Source of the DNA: Spirochaetaceae bacterium
Lineage (GTDB): Bacteria; Spirochaetota; Spirochaetia; DSM-2461
Direction: 5' to 3'
Length of the DNA stretch: 16,545 bases
Assembly (NCBI GenBank): GCA_003246505.1
Contig: QKAI01000321.1
Location: 1 to 16,545 of the forward strand
The notes beneath the pieces are model-generated. The model had not been told where the DNA came from and ran no database searches. It saw only the letters and a list, made by a program, of their open reading frames with translations. Below, piece by piece: positions 1 through 7,078 of the stretch (positions are counted from its first letter, which is position 1; every line of letters begins with the position of its first letter). Made by a program: the position numbers and the translations under genes.

Positions 1-218
1 TGGATGTCCGCGGAGCGGATGAGGCGCATCTCCCCCTCCCGGTGGCGGTAGTTCACCCCGTTGATGCGATGGGTGAACTCCCCCCGGGAGCAGTAGACGA
101 ATTCCGCCTGTCCCTCGTGGTTGTGGGCGGGGTAGAAATAGGAGGACTGGTATTCGAAAATGCTCAACTGGTAATACTTTTTCCCCGTATCACGCCAGTT
201 CTGTCTTAGCAGGGCCAT
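1..218 (-). CDS. AraC-family transcriptional regulator, N-terminal part (cut by window edge)
   Basis: The 72 visible residues begin MALLRQNWRDTG and match the N-terminal cupin (sugar-sensing) half of AraC-family activators. They contain an H-x-H-E-G cluster (PAHNHEGQAEFVYCSRGE), a short turn with 'ING', and the 'GEMRLIRSADIH' strand that in this family ends the first cupin motif. The DNA-binding HTH half would lie beyond base 1 and is not seen. The ATG at 218 is chosen because a stop lies six codons upstream and no other start fits. GAGGG lies only 2 nt before it, so initiation may be leaderless. The gene diverges from the beta-mannosidase at 354, so it most likely senses a mannoside and controls that gene. 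That role is inferred from position only. Confidence 0.8.
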   Translation of the reverse strand, partial: MALLRQNWRDTGKKYYQLSIFEYQSSYFYPAHNHEGQAEFVYCSRGEFTHRINGVNYRHREGEMRLIRSADI

Positions 219-353
219 AACCCTCTTTATATCACAATATTTCTATAAATAGTCAATAGGCTTCCTTTAAAAATCAATTTTCTCCTTTACAATGGAATAT
301 ATCATTTTCACAGCCGGGAACCCTGATCCGGGGACCGGGAAGGACAGGACAGG
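219..353. promoter_or_regulatory. AT-rich divergent control region between the araC-like gene and beta-mannosidase
   Basis: This 135-bp stretch is much richer in A+T than the flanking genes. For the minus-strand regulator I see TTGACT (bases 256-251) and TATAAA (231-226) with a long 19-bp spacer. The -10-like box ends 7 nt before the ATG. For the mannosidase no convincing -35/-10 pair is visible, which would fit an activator-dependent promoter. AGGACAGG (342-349) is a usable ribosome-binding site for the GTG at 354. I found no clear long inverted repeat. Confidence 0.45.
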
Positions 354-2795
354 GTGAAGGAAATCAGTTTAAACGGAATATGGCATGTCCGTTCGGAAGA
401 GGGGCAGTACGAATTCGATCAGAGCGTGCCCGGATCGGTGTTTCAGAGCCTGGAAGAGCTGGGGGTCTACGGGGAGGGGGACGTCTTCTACCGGGAGAAC
501 AACCGGCTCTGCCTTGGATTGGCGGAGAGGAATTTCCTTTTTTCCCGGACCTTTGTCGCCGGGGCGGACCTTCTGGATTCGGACAGGATTCTCCTGGAGG
601 CGGACGGGCTGGACACGCTCACCATCATCAGCGTGAACGGCCGCGAGGCGGGGCGGACCAACAACATGCACCGCCCCTGGCTCATCGATATTAAGCCCTT
701 TGTCAGGGAGGGGGAGAACCGGATAGAGATTCTTTTCCTGAACTCCCTGGAGTACATCAGAAAGGAGAGGGAGAGACGGACCATCTTCGCCTCCGACCAT
801 AACGGGGTCGTTTCCGTACAGGGATTCAACATGATCCGCAAGAGCCACTGCAGCTTCGGCTGGGACTGGGGACCCAAGATTCCCGATCTGGGCATCTGGC
901 GGGACATCCGGGTGCGGGGCTATAAAGATTACCGTCTGGAGGGAATCCGGGTTTTGCAGAATCACCGGGACGGCCGGGTGGATCTGGAGCTGAGCCCGGA
1001 GGCGGAAGTGTGGGGAACGGCCCCTGTCATGGGCTTTACCCTGACCGGTCCCGACGGTAAGAGCCAGACCCTGGACGTGGCCTGCGGGGAAAAGGGGAAG
1101 CTCACCGTGGAGGCCCCCCGCCTCTGGTGGCCCAACGGCCTGGGGGATCAGCCCCTCTACACCCTGACGGGAACCCTGCCGGACGGGCAGAAGAGGACCC
1201 TCAGGATAGGGCTGCGCACCCTCACCGTGCTGAGGGAGAAGGACGAGTGGGGGGAAACCTTCGCCTTCTCCGTCAACGGGATTCCCTTCTTCTCCCGGGG
1301 GGCGGACTACATCCCCGAGGACGTCTATCTGACCCGGGTGACCCGGGAAAAGACGGAAAGGCTCATCCAGGATGCGGCGGCGGCCAACTTCAATTCCATA
1401 AGGGTCTGGGGGGGCGGCGTCTATCCCTCGGAGGATTTCTACGATCTCTGCGACATCTACGGCCTGGTCAACTGGCAGGACATGATGTTCGCCTGCGCCA
1501 TCTACGACGTGAAGAACCGGGACTTCCTGGAGAATATCACCGTGGAAGTGCGGGAGAATCTCAAAAGGATCCGCCACCACGCCTCGGTGGGGCTCATCTG
1601 CGGCAACAACGAGATGGAGGACGGGATCATGCACTGGTTCCCCTCCACCAACGAGGAGCGGATGGAATATTTGAAGCAGTACGAATTCGTCTTCCCCGCC
1701 GTGGCGGAGGAGGTCTGCCCGGAACTCTTCTACTGGCCCTCATCCCCCTCCTCCGGGGGCAGCTTCGAGAAGCCTAACGCCCCGGAACTGGGGGATTGCC
1801 ACTTCTGGGAGGTCTGGCACGGCCTCAAACCCTTCAGCGAGTACGAGAAGCACTACTTCCGGTACATGTCCGAATTCGGCTTCGAATCCTATCCGGACAT
1901 GAAAACCATAGAGAGCTTTACCGCCGAGGAGGACCGGAACCCCTTCTCCCGGGTCATGGACGACCATCAGCGATGCCCCGGGGGTAACAGCAAGATCTTC
2001 TACTACATGTCCCAGTACTTCAAGGCTCCGGCGGATCTGAAGGGCACGGTTTATCTCTCCCAGCTGAGCCAGGCGGACGCCCTGACGACGGGCATACGCC
2101 ACTGGAGACGGAACCGGGGACGCTGCATGGGGGCGGTCTACTGGCAGCTCAACGACAACTGGCCCGTGGCCTCCTGGGCCAGCATCGACTACTACGGCCG
2201 CTGGAAGGCCCTCCATTACGAAGCGAAAAGGGCCTTTGACAACCTTCTCGTCTCCTGCGAGGGAAAGGAATCTCGGGTCTCCCTCTGGCTGTCCAACGAG
2301 GACCGCCGGGAACGGAGGGGCAAGCTTCTGTGGCAGCTGACCGATTTCGCCGGAAAGGAGATCCTGAAGGGGGAAGAGGGATGCGTCATTGCCCCCTTCA
2401 CCAGCCGTTCCTTCATCACCATGGACTTCTCCGAGGAGCTGAGAACCAGTTCCGGATCGGACCGGTTCCTCTTCGTCGCCTTCGAAGAGGAGGGGGGAGA
2501 GGTTTACCGGGCCTCCCATGCCTTCGCCCCCTACAAGCATATGAACCTGGAAGACCCGGCCCTTACGGTCAGGGCGGAGGAAACGGCCTCGGGGATTCAA
2601 CTGAGGGTGAGGGCGGTAAAACCGGCCCTCTTCGTCCGGCTGGATCTGAAGGGGGGAGACTGCGTGCTGTCGGATAACTTCTTCCATATGAGGGGGGGGG
2701 AAGAGAGGATTCTGACTCCCTTGAGAGGGGAATACACCCTTAGGGAGTGGCAGGAGAAACTGGAGATCACCTCCCTGTTCCACAGCGCCTATTGA
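354..2795 (+). CDS. Beta-mannosidase, glycoside hydrolase family 2
   Basis: An 813-residue enzyme expected to remove terminal beta-D-mannose from manno-oligosaccharides or glycans by the retaining mechanism. The fold order is GH2: an N-terminal jelly-roll (about 1-190, ending in the beta-mannosidase signature FGWDWGPKIPDLGIW), an Ig-like domain (about 200-300, with RLWWPNGLGDQPLY), a TIM barrel (about 305-640) and C-terminal beta domains. The acid/base Glu is E420 in GNNE and the nucleophile is E507 in MSEFGFES. Both are present. VYWQLNDNWPVASW, typical of this subfamily, follows. Length is normal for the family. There is no signal peptide, so it is probably cytoplasmic and acts on imported oligosaccharides. 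The start is GTG with AGGACAGG upstream. It diverges from an AraC-type regulator and is followed by a hairpin, so it is probably monocistronic. A run of nine G (2692-2700) lies near the 3' end. Confidence 0.95.
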   Translation: MKEISLNGIWHVRSEEGQYEFDQSVPGSVFQSLEELGVYGEGDVFYRENNRLCLGLAERNFLFSRTFVAGADLLDSDRILLEADGLDTLTIISVNGREAGRTNNMHRPWLIDIKPFVREGENRIEILFLNSLEYIRKERERRTIFASDHNGVVSVQGFNMIRKSHCSFGWDWGPKIPDLGIWRDIRVRGYKDYRLEGIRVLQNHRDGRVDLELSPEAEVWGTAPVMGFTLTGPDGKSQTLDVACGEKGKLTVEAPRLWWPNGLGDQPLYTLTGTLPDGQKRTLRIGLRTLTVLREKDEWGETFAFSVNGIPFFSRGADYIPEDVYLTRVTREKTERLIQDAAAANFNSIRVWGGGVYPSEDFYDLCDIYGLVNWQDMMFACAIYDVKNRDFLENITVEVRENLKRIRHHASVGLICGNNEMEDGIMHWFPSTNEERMEYLKQYEFVFPAVAEEVCPELFYWPSSPSSGGSFEKPNAPELGDCHFWEVWHGLKPFSEYEKHYFRYMSEFGFESYPDMKTIESFTAEEDRNPFSRVMDDHQRCPGGNSKIFYYMSQYFKAPADLKGTVYLSQLSQADALTTGIRHWRRNRGRCMGAVYWQLNDNWPVASWASIDYYGRWKALHYEAKRAFDNLLVSCEGKESRVSLWLSNEDRRERRGKLLWQLTDFAGKEILKGEEGCVIAPFTSRSFITMDFSEELRTSSGSDRFLFVAFEEEGGEVYRASHAFAPYKHMNLEDPALTVRAEETASGIQLRVRAVKPALFVRLDLKGGDCVLSDNFFHMRGGEERILTPLRGEYTLREWQEKLEITSLFHSAY

Positions 2796-2800
2796 CCCGC

Positions 2801-2834
2801 GTCTCCCCCCCTTCCGGGGGGGAGACATATTTGT
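2801..2834 (+). terminator. GC-rich hairpin terminator after beta-mannosidase
   Basis: A perfect 11-bp stem: GTCTCCCCCCC (2801-2811), loop TTCC (2812-2815), GGGGGGGAGAC (2816-2826), beginning 5 nt after the mannosidase stop codon. The tail ATATTTGT is only partly U-rich, so termination may rely on the stem or be incomplete. It separates the mannosidase from the tRNA unit. Confidence 0.7.
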
Positions 2835-2855
2835 AAAAAAAAGTGAGAAAGAGGG

Positions 2856-2884
2856 TTGACCCTTTTTTTCCTATCGGTTATATT
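2856..2884 (+). promoter_or_regulatory. Promoter of tRNA-Ala
   Basis: TTGACC (2856-2861) and TATATT (2879-2884) are separated by 17 bp, close to the sigma-70 consensus. The predicted start near 2891 leaves a leader of only about six bases before the mature tRNA 5' end at 2897. Confidence 0.75.
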
Positions 2885-2896
2885 CATATTCGCTTC

Positions 2897-2970
<74 letters not shown>

Positions 2971-2981
2971 CAAAGAAATTG

Positions 2982-3010
2982 GATCGTTCTTCGGAACGAT
3001 CTTTTTTTTT
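2982..3010 (+). terminator. Rho-independent terminator of tRNA-Ala
   Basis: GATCGTTC (2982-2989), loop TTCG (2990-2993), GAACGATC (2994-3001), then nine T (3002-3010): a textbook terminator, 11 nt after the tRNA. Its stem may also help stop minus-strand transcripts from the small gene ending at 3015, although the minus side has only a weak T-rich tail (AATTTCTTTG). Confidence 0.92.
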
Positions 3011-3014
3011 GCCC

Positions 3015-3233
3015 TTATAATTGTGCCGGCGGAAGGAGCCCCCGGGCGGATCGTTTCCTTCTGGTCAATCTCCAGAGGAGCTGCTTTCTCATATAAAGGC
3101 GGTAATCCCTGACCCCGCTGCGAATGAGCATGTTGACCACATCGTCAAAGGAAATGTCTTCCAGATCTTTCTGATACTGTCTTATCTTCTCCATATTATC
3201 CTGGGACAGCAATACCTCGGTCTTTATCATCAT
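3015..3233 (-). CDS. Small ribbon-helix-helix-like protein, possible DNA-binding regulator
   Basis: A 72-residue basic protein. The first half fits a ribbon-helix-helix pattern: a short strand (KTEVLLS), helix A (QDNMEKIRQYQKDLED), a turn, and helix B (FDDVVNMLIRSGVRDYRLYM), followed by a very basic tail (RRKRSARG). RHH proteins dimerise and bind short inverted repeats, often as autorepressors. No toxin-like partner is adjacent, so an antitoxin role is not supported. Two ATG codons are adjacent in frame (3233 and 3230). A TATAAT box ends 6 nt before the first, so the mRNA may be leaderless. The promoter shares an inverted repeat with the promoter of the next operon. The family call rests on pattern only. 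It could be an unrelated small helical protein. Confidence 0.6.
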   Translation of the reverse strand: MMIKTEVLLSQDNMEKIRQYQKDLEDISFDDVVNMLIRSGVRDYRLYMRKQLLWRLTRRKRSARGLLPPAQL

Positions 3234-3239
3234 AGACCT

Positions 3240-3281
3240 ATTATATTACACCCGCGGGAAAGGTAAATAATCCTTTAGTAT
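3240..3281 (-). promoter_or_regulatory. Promoter and candidate operator of the RHH-like gene
   Basis: On the minus strand: the imperfect inverted repeat ATACT-AA-AGGAT (bases 3281-3270), TA, the -35 box TTTACC (3267-3262), a 16-bp spacer, and a perfect -10 box TATAAT (3245-3240). The spacer holds the 8-bp palindrome CCCGCGGG (3251-3258), a second possible operator. The same ATACT repeat, with the same TA gap to the -35 box, occurs at 4794-4805. Confidence 0.6.
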
Positions 3282-3306
3282 TAGAAAAGGGGAAATCGGA
3301 AATACC

Positions 3307-4203
3307 CTACTCCTCCGGAATGGCCCACTCCCTTTCCTTTTCGCTTAAGGAGTAGAACATGCCAATGAGTTCCGATCGGGTCCCGATGCCTATCTTGTTG
3401 TAAATGTTGTACAGATGGGTTTTGACCGTCCTCTCCTTAATGTTCAATTCCTCCCCGATATCCCTGTTTGACGCGTTCTTTGAGACGAGAATCGTTATGA
3501 TCCTCCTCTCGGTCTTGGTCAGGCCGTATCGGTCCCAGTCAATGTCCTTCTCGCTCCGCACTTCCCATTCTATGGCCTTGTTCACTTCCTCCAGCTTCGC
3601 CCTGAACCTTTCGAGCTGTCTCCCTATCCGTTCCTTCTCCTTCTCAAGCTGGATTATCTGCCGGGAGTGGATTTGATTATTCAGCGACAGGATCCCGTCG
3701 ATTTCATCCTTGAAGATGATATAGAGGAAAGTGATAAAATAGGCCATGTAAAAGAAGACATCGATTCCGATGCCGGACAGATCGGAATGGAATACGGATG
3801 CTTCCACGGCCAGGATAAAACAGAGGGAGATGATAAGCAACTTAATCTTTATATGCCTGTCGAGGAAACCGTATTTATAGAGGAGAAGAACGAGGACGAT
3901 CACCTGGCCGATGCTGTAGAAGCTGTTGTACTTGGAGAGTATGCTCAGGAGGGACGAAAGGGTAAGAATGAAAATATGAAGATATCTGAGAACCGAAGGC
4001 CAGAGGAAATGTCCGATCAGTACGACGGATAATCCGAAGAGAAGGGTGAGTATGCTTTCATGGACGATGAATGCCCTGAAGGTATACCCCTTTAACAAGG
4101 CGCTGATTGAACTGTACCCCAGGGCCAGGACGGCGACAGCAATCAGCAGCCAGTTGATTTTTTTGGAAAGCCTACGGGAACTCCCAGTTTGCCTGCCTAA
4201 CAT
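3307..4203 (-). CDS. Membrane-anchored LuxR-type transcriptional regulator
   Basis: A 298-residue protein. About six hydrophobic segments fill roughly residues 15-170 (for example LLIAVAVLALGY, ILTLLFGLSVVLIGHFLW, IFILTLSSLLSIL, VIVLVLLLYKYGFL, LLIISLCFILAV). A charged coiled-coil helix follows (about 175-220). A C-terminal LuxR/NarL helix-turn-helix (about 222-285) contains LTKTERRIITILVSK, NASNRDIGEEL and KERTVKTHLYNIYNKIGI. There is no receiver domain, so the membrane part is presumably the sensor and DNA is bound from the membrane. The ATG at 4203 is preferred over 4209 because GGAG lies 6 nt before it but touches the ATG at 4209. It overlaps the upstream 186-residue gene by 32 nt, so translation is probably coupled. 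Base composition is clearly lower in GC than the surrounding genes. Confidence 0.82.
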   Translation of the reverse strand: MLGRQTGSSRRLSKKINWLLIAVAVLALGYSSISALLKGYTFRAFIVHESILTLLFGLSVVLIGHFLWPSVLRYLHIFILTLSSLLSILSKYNSFYSIGQVIVLVLLLYKYGFLDRHIKIKLLIISLCFILAVEASVFHSDLSGIGIDVFFYMAYFITFLYIIFKDEIDGILSLNNQIHSRQIIQLEKEKERIGRQLERFRAKLEEVNKAIEWEVRSEKDIDWDRYGLTKTERRIITILVSKNASNRDIGEELNIKERTVKTHLYNIYNKIGIGTRSELIGMFYSLSEKEREWAIPEE

Positions 4204-4732
4204 CGTCATCTCCAGGTAAATACGCCATCTCGGGGCAGTTGTATTCCCGGATCTCCCTCAGGAGCTGTTCCCGAAGGTCATCGATTTTCCAGGCGCCCGA
4301 ACTGACTGGATTATACTTGTTATCCGCCATATCGGCAAGCCTGTCATTTCTATGGTCCGACAGCATCAGCAGGGCGAGGAGGTTCATGCCCGACTTGATG
4401 ATCCTGTGATCGCCCCCTTCGAATTGATTGATGCATTCCAGTCTGCTGAAAATGCTCTCATCATCGGCGAGGGTATGCAGGAAGATACTCTTGCAGGAAG
4501 TATGGGACGCGGCATAGGTAATAATGATATGGGCCAGAGCGGTCCTCTCCGGATTTTTGCATTTGGCCAGAAAGGGAAGTTTGACAACGATCTGGGAGAT
4601 TAAGTTTTCGGTCATCCTCTGCTTTTCCGCGGGGGTAAGGCCGAACAGATCAGAGGCCATGTTGACGATCTTTTCATACTCCATCTGGAAGGATTTTGTC
4701 TTCCCGGGGAACTCCAGAACCTGTGCATCCAT
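4172..4732 (-). CDS. Hypothetical protein, co-transcribed with the LuxR-type regulator
   Basis: A 186-residue protein that I do not recognise. It looks soluble and mostly helical, with no signal peptide and no clear membrane segment. Features seen: an N-terminal region MDAQVLEFPGKTKSF, a helix with LFGLTPAEKQRMTENLISQI, a short cluster KCKNPERTALAH, and an acidic C-terminus (LPGDDDVRQANWEFP). AAGGAG lies 7 nt before the ATG, so the start is firm. Its 3' end overlaps the LuxR-type gene by 32 nt and a promoter sits upstream, so the two form one operon. A partner or signal-input role for the membrane regulator is likely but is inferred from context only. GC content is lower than in neighbouring genes. 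Confidence 0.8.
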   Translation of the reverse strand: MDAQVLEFPGKTKSFQMEYEKIVNMASDLFGLTPAEKQRMTENLISQIVVKLPFLAKCKNPERTALAHIIITYAASHTSCKSIFLHTLADDESIFSRLECINQFEGGDHRIIKSGMNLLALLMLSDHRNDRLADMADNKYNPVSSGAWKIDDLREQLLREIREYNCPEMAYLPGDDDVRQANWEFP

Positions 4733-4762
4733 GTTCTAACTCCTTGTCTTTGAATTGTTTCC

Positions 4763-4805
4763 ATTATGGGGGGAGACGGTAGTTCAGACAATAATACTAA
4801 AGTAT
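4763..4805 (-). promoter_or_regulatory. Promoter and candidate operator of the hypothetical protein-LuxR operon
   Basis: On the minus strand: the perfect inverted repeat ATACT-TT-AGTAT (4805-4794), TA, TTGTCT (-35, 4791-4786), a 17-bp spacer, and CATAAT (-10, 4768-4763). The start point would be near 4756, which puts the repeat centre at about -43, the usual place for an activator touching the -35 box. The repeat and its TA gap also occur in the RHH-like gene promoter. Confidence 0.6.
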
Positions 4806-4843
4806 CAGAACAGGAGAAAAGGGAACCCAGCCCGGCGGGGGCG

Positions 4844-4868
4844 AAAAAAAAGCTCCCCGGGGGGAGCT
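4844..4868 (-). terminator. Rho-independent terminator of the antiporter gene
   Basis: Minus strand, 20 nt after the antiporter stop: AGCTCCCC (4868-4861), centre CC, GGGGAGCT (4858-4851), then seven T (4850-4844). A strong stem and U-tract. Confidence 0.9.
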
Positions 4869-4888
4869 GTCACGGCGGAACGGGGACC

Positions 4889-6964
4889 TCAGGAAACCGC
4901 TTCGGCGATGAGGAGATTTTTCAGCTCCTCCGGTTCGCGGCATTCCATAATCCGGCTCACCACGTCGGGCTTGGAAAGGATCCCGCTTATGGCGGCCAGG
5001 AAGCGCACGTGGGGCCCGGAGGTTTCCGGGGAGGAGAGGATCATGAAAAAGAGCCGGCTCGGCTCTCCGTCCAGGGAGTCGAAATCCACCCCTTCCCGGT
5101 GGATGCCCACGACAGGGACCAGCTGACTGACCGCCGTCGTTTTGCCGTGGGGCAGGGCGATGCCGTTCTGCATGCCCGTGCTCATGGAGGCCTCCCGGTC
5201 GAACACGGCCCGGAGCACCTGCTCCCGGTCGGAGATCATCCCCGCGTTCAGGGCCAGATCGACCAGCTCGTTGATGATGCCATTCTTGTCGTCCCCCACC
5301 AGGTCCATCTTGATGCAGCCCGGATTGATATCACGGAAGAAGTTGTCCTCCCTCCGGCCCGGGGCGGAGATCTTTTCCGAGATCAGTTCCCGGCCCAGCT
5401 GTTCCGGCTTGGCGAGCTGGCGCAGCTTGTTCACCGTCTCCTGCATCTCCAGGAGCTTCTCGTATACAAGGGTCTTGAGGAAGCGCACGTCCTGGGACTG
5501 GGAGGCGAAGCTCAGCCTGTCCTCGTAGATGTTGAGGGTGATGAACACGTCCTCCCGGCGGATCTGATAGGAGGGGTGACCCACGTCCCAGGCATGGACG
5601 AAGTACCCCTGGTGTTCGAATTCCTCCAGGATCTGGTTCGTGGCGAAGTCCTTGATCTCGCTGGAGGGAAAGTCGAATTCCGTATCCACCCGGTCGTCCC
5701 CCTTCTCCTCCTTCCGGGTCCCCTTCTTCTGTTTCTTCAAAAGCTGGGTGAGAATGGGCGGGGGCGCTATGGTCGTGACCAGGGTCATCATGACCGCCAC
5801 GCCGAAGAGGTCCGTGGACAGAATTCCCTGGGCGATACCTATGCCCGCGATGATCAGGGCCACCTCCCCCCGGGGCACCATGCCCACACCGATCCTCAGG
5901 GCGCCCAGGCGGTTGAAATTCAGAAAAAGGGCCGGTCCGCCGCAGCCGATGATCTTGGCGATGATCGCCACGAGGGAGTAGATTAGGCCGAAGATGATGA
6001 CCTGGGGATTGGTGAAAACCTCCACATCCACCATCATGCCCATGACGCAGAAAAAGATGGGGACGAAGAAGTCATGGATCACTTCCAGCTTCTCCTGGAT
6101 GACGAAGCTGATGTCCGTGCGGGAGAGGCTAAGACCGGTGACGTAGGCCCCGATGATCATGGCCAGCCCCGCCTCTTCGAACACCCCCGCCAGCAGCAGA
6201 GCCAGTCCCAGGGCCATGAGGGCGATGGAGGACTCCCCCTTGAAGAATTTCAGCCCCTTGCTGATCCGGCGGGCGAAATAGAGGCCCAGCGCGGTAAAGC
6301 CCAGCCAGACCGCCACCGCCTTCAGGGCGATCAGCCCTATGCTGCCCCAGTTGATATGCTCCCCCCCGTGTCCCATGACCGCGATCATACCCAGGACGAT
6401 GGCCAGCATGATGATGCCCAGCACGTCGTCGATAACGGCGGCGGCCAGGATGGTCACGCCCTCGGGGGATCCCATTTTGCGCTGTTCCGAAAGAATGCGG
6501 GCCGTGATGCCCACGCTGGTGGCCACGGAGAGGATACCGAGGAAGAGATTGACCGGGGTAAAGAGGGGCGTATGGAGCATTAGGCTCCCCACGGCCATTC
6601 CGCTGAGCATGGCCGCCACGATTCCCCCGATTCCGATGATGGCTCCCTTGACGGAGTAGCTCAGGAACAGGGACAGGTCCGTCTCCAGGCCGGAGAGAAA
6701 CAGGAGGATGATGGAGGCCACCGTGGCGAATCCGTAGAGCTCCGGGGTGACCGAAAATCCTTCCGATACGGGGAAAAGGCCGTGGGGGAACCCGGGAAGG
6801 GAAATCCCCCCCAGGAGATAGGGGCCGATAAGGATCCCCACCAGAAGCTCTCCCAGAACGGAGGGCATCTTCAGCTTCTTGATAGCCATGCCCCCCAGTT
6901 TGGCGGCAAAAAGGATAACCCCGATCTGGAACACCAGTTCGGTCATAAGCTCGGTAATATTCAT
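4889..6964 (-). CDS. CPA2-type Na+/H+ antiporter fused to a C-terminal PTS EIIA (type 2) domain
   Basis: 691 residues. The N-terminal part (about 1-410) has 12 or so membrane segments of the monovalent cation:proton antiporter-2 family: KMPSVLGELLVGILIGP, LLFLSGLETDL, and the ion-binding Asp pair D179-D180 in VIDDVLG. The Asp pair is typical of electrogenic Na+/H+ exchangers such as NapA. After a basic linker (about 415-430) and a roughly 100-residue region I cannot assign, the last 150 residues are a PTS EIIA domain of the fructose/nitrogen type, with the phosphorylatable His at H606 (GIALPHGK). There is no TrkA-N (RCK) domain, unlike KefB/KefC. I infer that phosphorylation by HPr or EI/NPr gates ion exchange in response to carbon or nitrogen state. 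Start: the ATG at 6964 has GGGAG 6 nt upstream. The 18 extra in-frame codons to 7018 lack a site and look hydrophilic. It has its own promoter and terminator. Confidence 0.92.
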   Translation of the reverse strand: MNITELMTELVFQIGVILFAAKLGGMAIKKLKMPSVLGELLVGILIGPYLLGGISLPGFPHGLFPVSEGFSVTPELYGFATVASIILLFLSGLETDLSLFLSYSVKGAIIGIGGIVAAMLSGMAVGSLMLHTPLFTPVNLFLGILSVATSVGITARILSEQRKMGSPEGVTILAAAVIDDVLGIIMLAIVLGMIAVMGHGGEHINWGSIGLIALKAVAVWLGFTALGLYFARRISKGLKFFKGESSIALMALGLALLLAGVFEEAGLAMIIGAYVTGLSLSRTDISFVIQEKLEVIHDFFVPIFFCVMGMMVDVEVFTNPQVIIFGLIYSLVAIIAKIIGCGGPALFLNFNRLGALRIGVGMVPRGEVALIIAGIGIAQGILSTDLFGVAVMMTLVTTIAPPPILTQLLKKQKKGTRKEEKGDDRVDTEFDFPSSEIKDFATNQILEEFEHQGYFVHAWDVGHPSYQIRREDVFITLNIYEDRLSFASQSQDVRFLKTLVYEKLLEMQETVNKLRQLAKPEQLGRELISEKISAPGRREDNFFRDINPGCIKMDLVGDDKNGIINELVDLALNAGMISDREQVLRAVFDREASMSTGMQNGIALPHGKTTAVSQLVPVVGIHREGVDFDSLDGEPSRLFFMILSSPETSGPHVRFLAAISGILSKPDVVSRIMECREPEELKNLLIAEAVS

Positions 6965-7023
6965 AATTATCTCCCATAACCTTTTTACAGAAAAAGGCTC
7001 TCTCCCCGGAAAGGACAAAAATC

Positions 7024-7051
7024 AGTGTAATGAATCCTGTGAAAATGTCAA
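7024..7051 (-). promoter_or_regulatory. Promoter of the antiporter-EIIA gene
   Basis: Minus strand: consensus -35 TTGACA (7051-7046), a 16-bp spacer, and TACACT (7029-7024). This leaves a leader of about 50 nt before the ATG at 6964, with a good ribosome-binding site (GGGAG). Confidence 0.65.
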
Positions 7052-7054
7052 CAA

Positions 7055-7070
7055 CGGGGATTTGCCCCCG
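7055..7070 (-). terminator. Weak hairpin after the alcohol dehydrogenase gene
   Basis: Minus strand, 8 nt after the ADH stop: CGGGG (7070-7066), loop GCAAAT, CCCCG (7059-7055). There is no U-tract after it; the antiporter -35 box follows at once. It could be a weak or Rho-assisted terminator, or nothing. Confidence 0.3.
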
Positions 7071-7078
7071 CGAAAAAT

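Noticed and set aside
3015..4203. Toxin-antitoxin system formed by the RHH-like protein and a neighbour
   Set aside because: No small toxin-like gene is adjacent. The next gene is a membrane LuxR-type regulator with its own operon.
4766..5986. A 406-codon plus-strand open frame over the antiporter gene
   Set aside because: Antisense shadow of the antiporter-EIIA gene, with low-complexity His/Gly/Pro-rich translation and no recognisable motif.
6965..7018. N-terminal extension of the antiporter (18 residues)
   Set aside because: It has no ribosome-binding site and a non-family sequence, while the ATG at 6964 has GGGAG in place and starts right at the first membrane segment.
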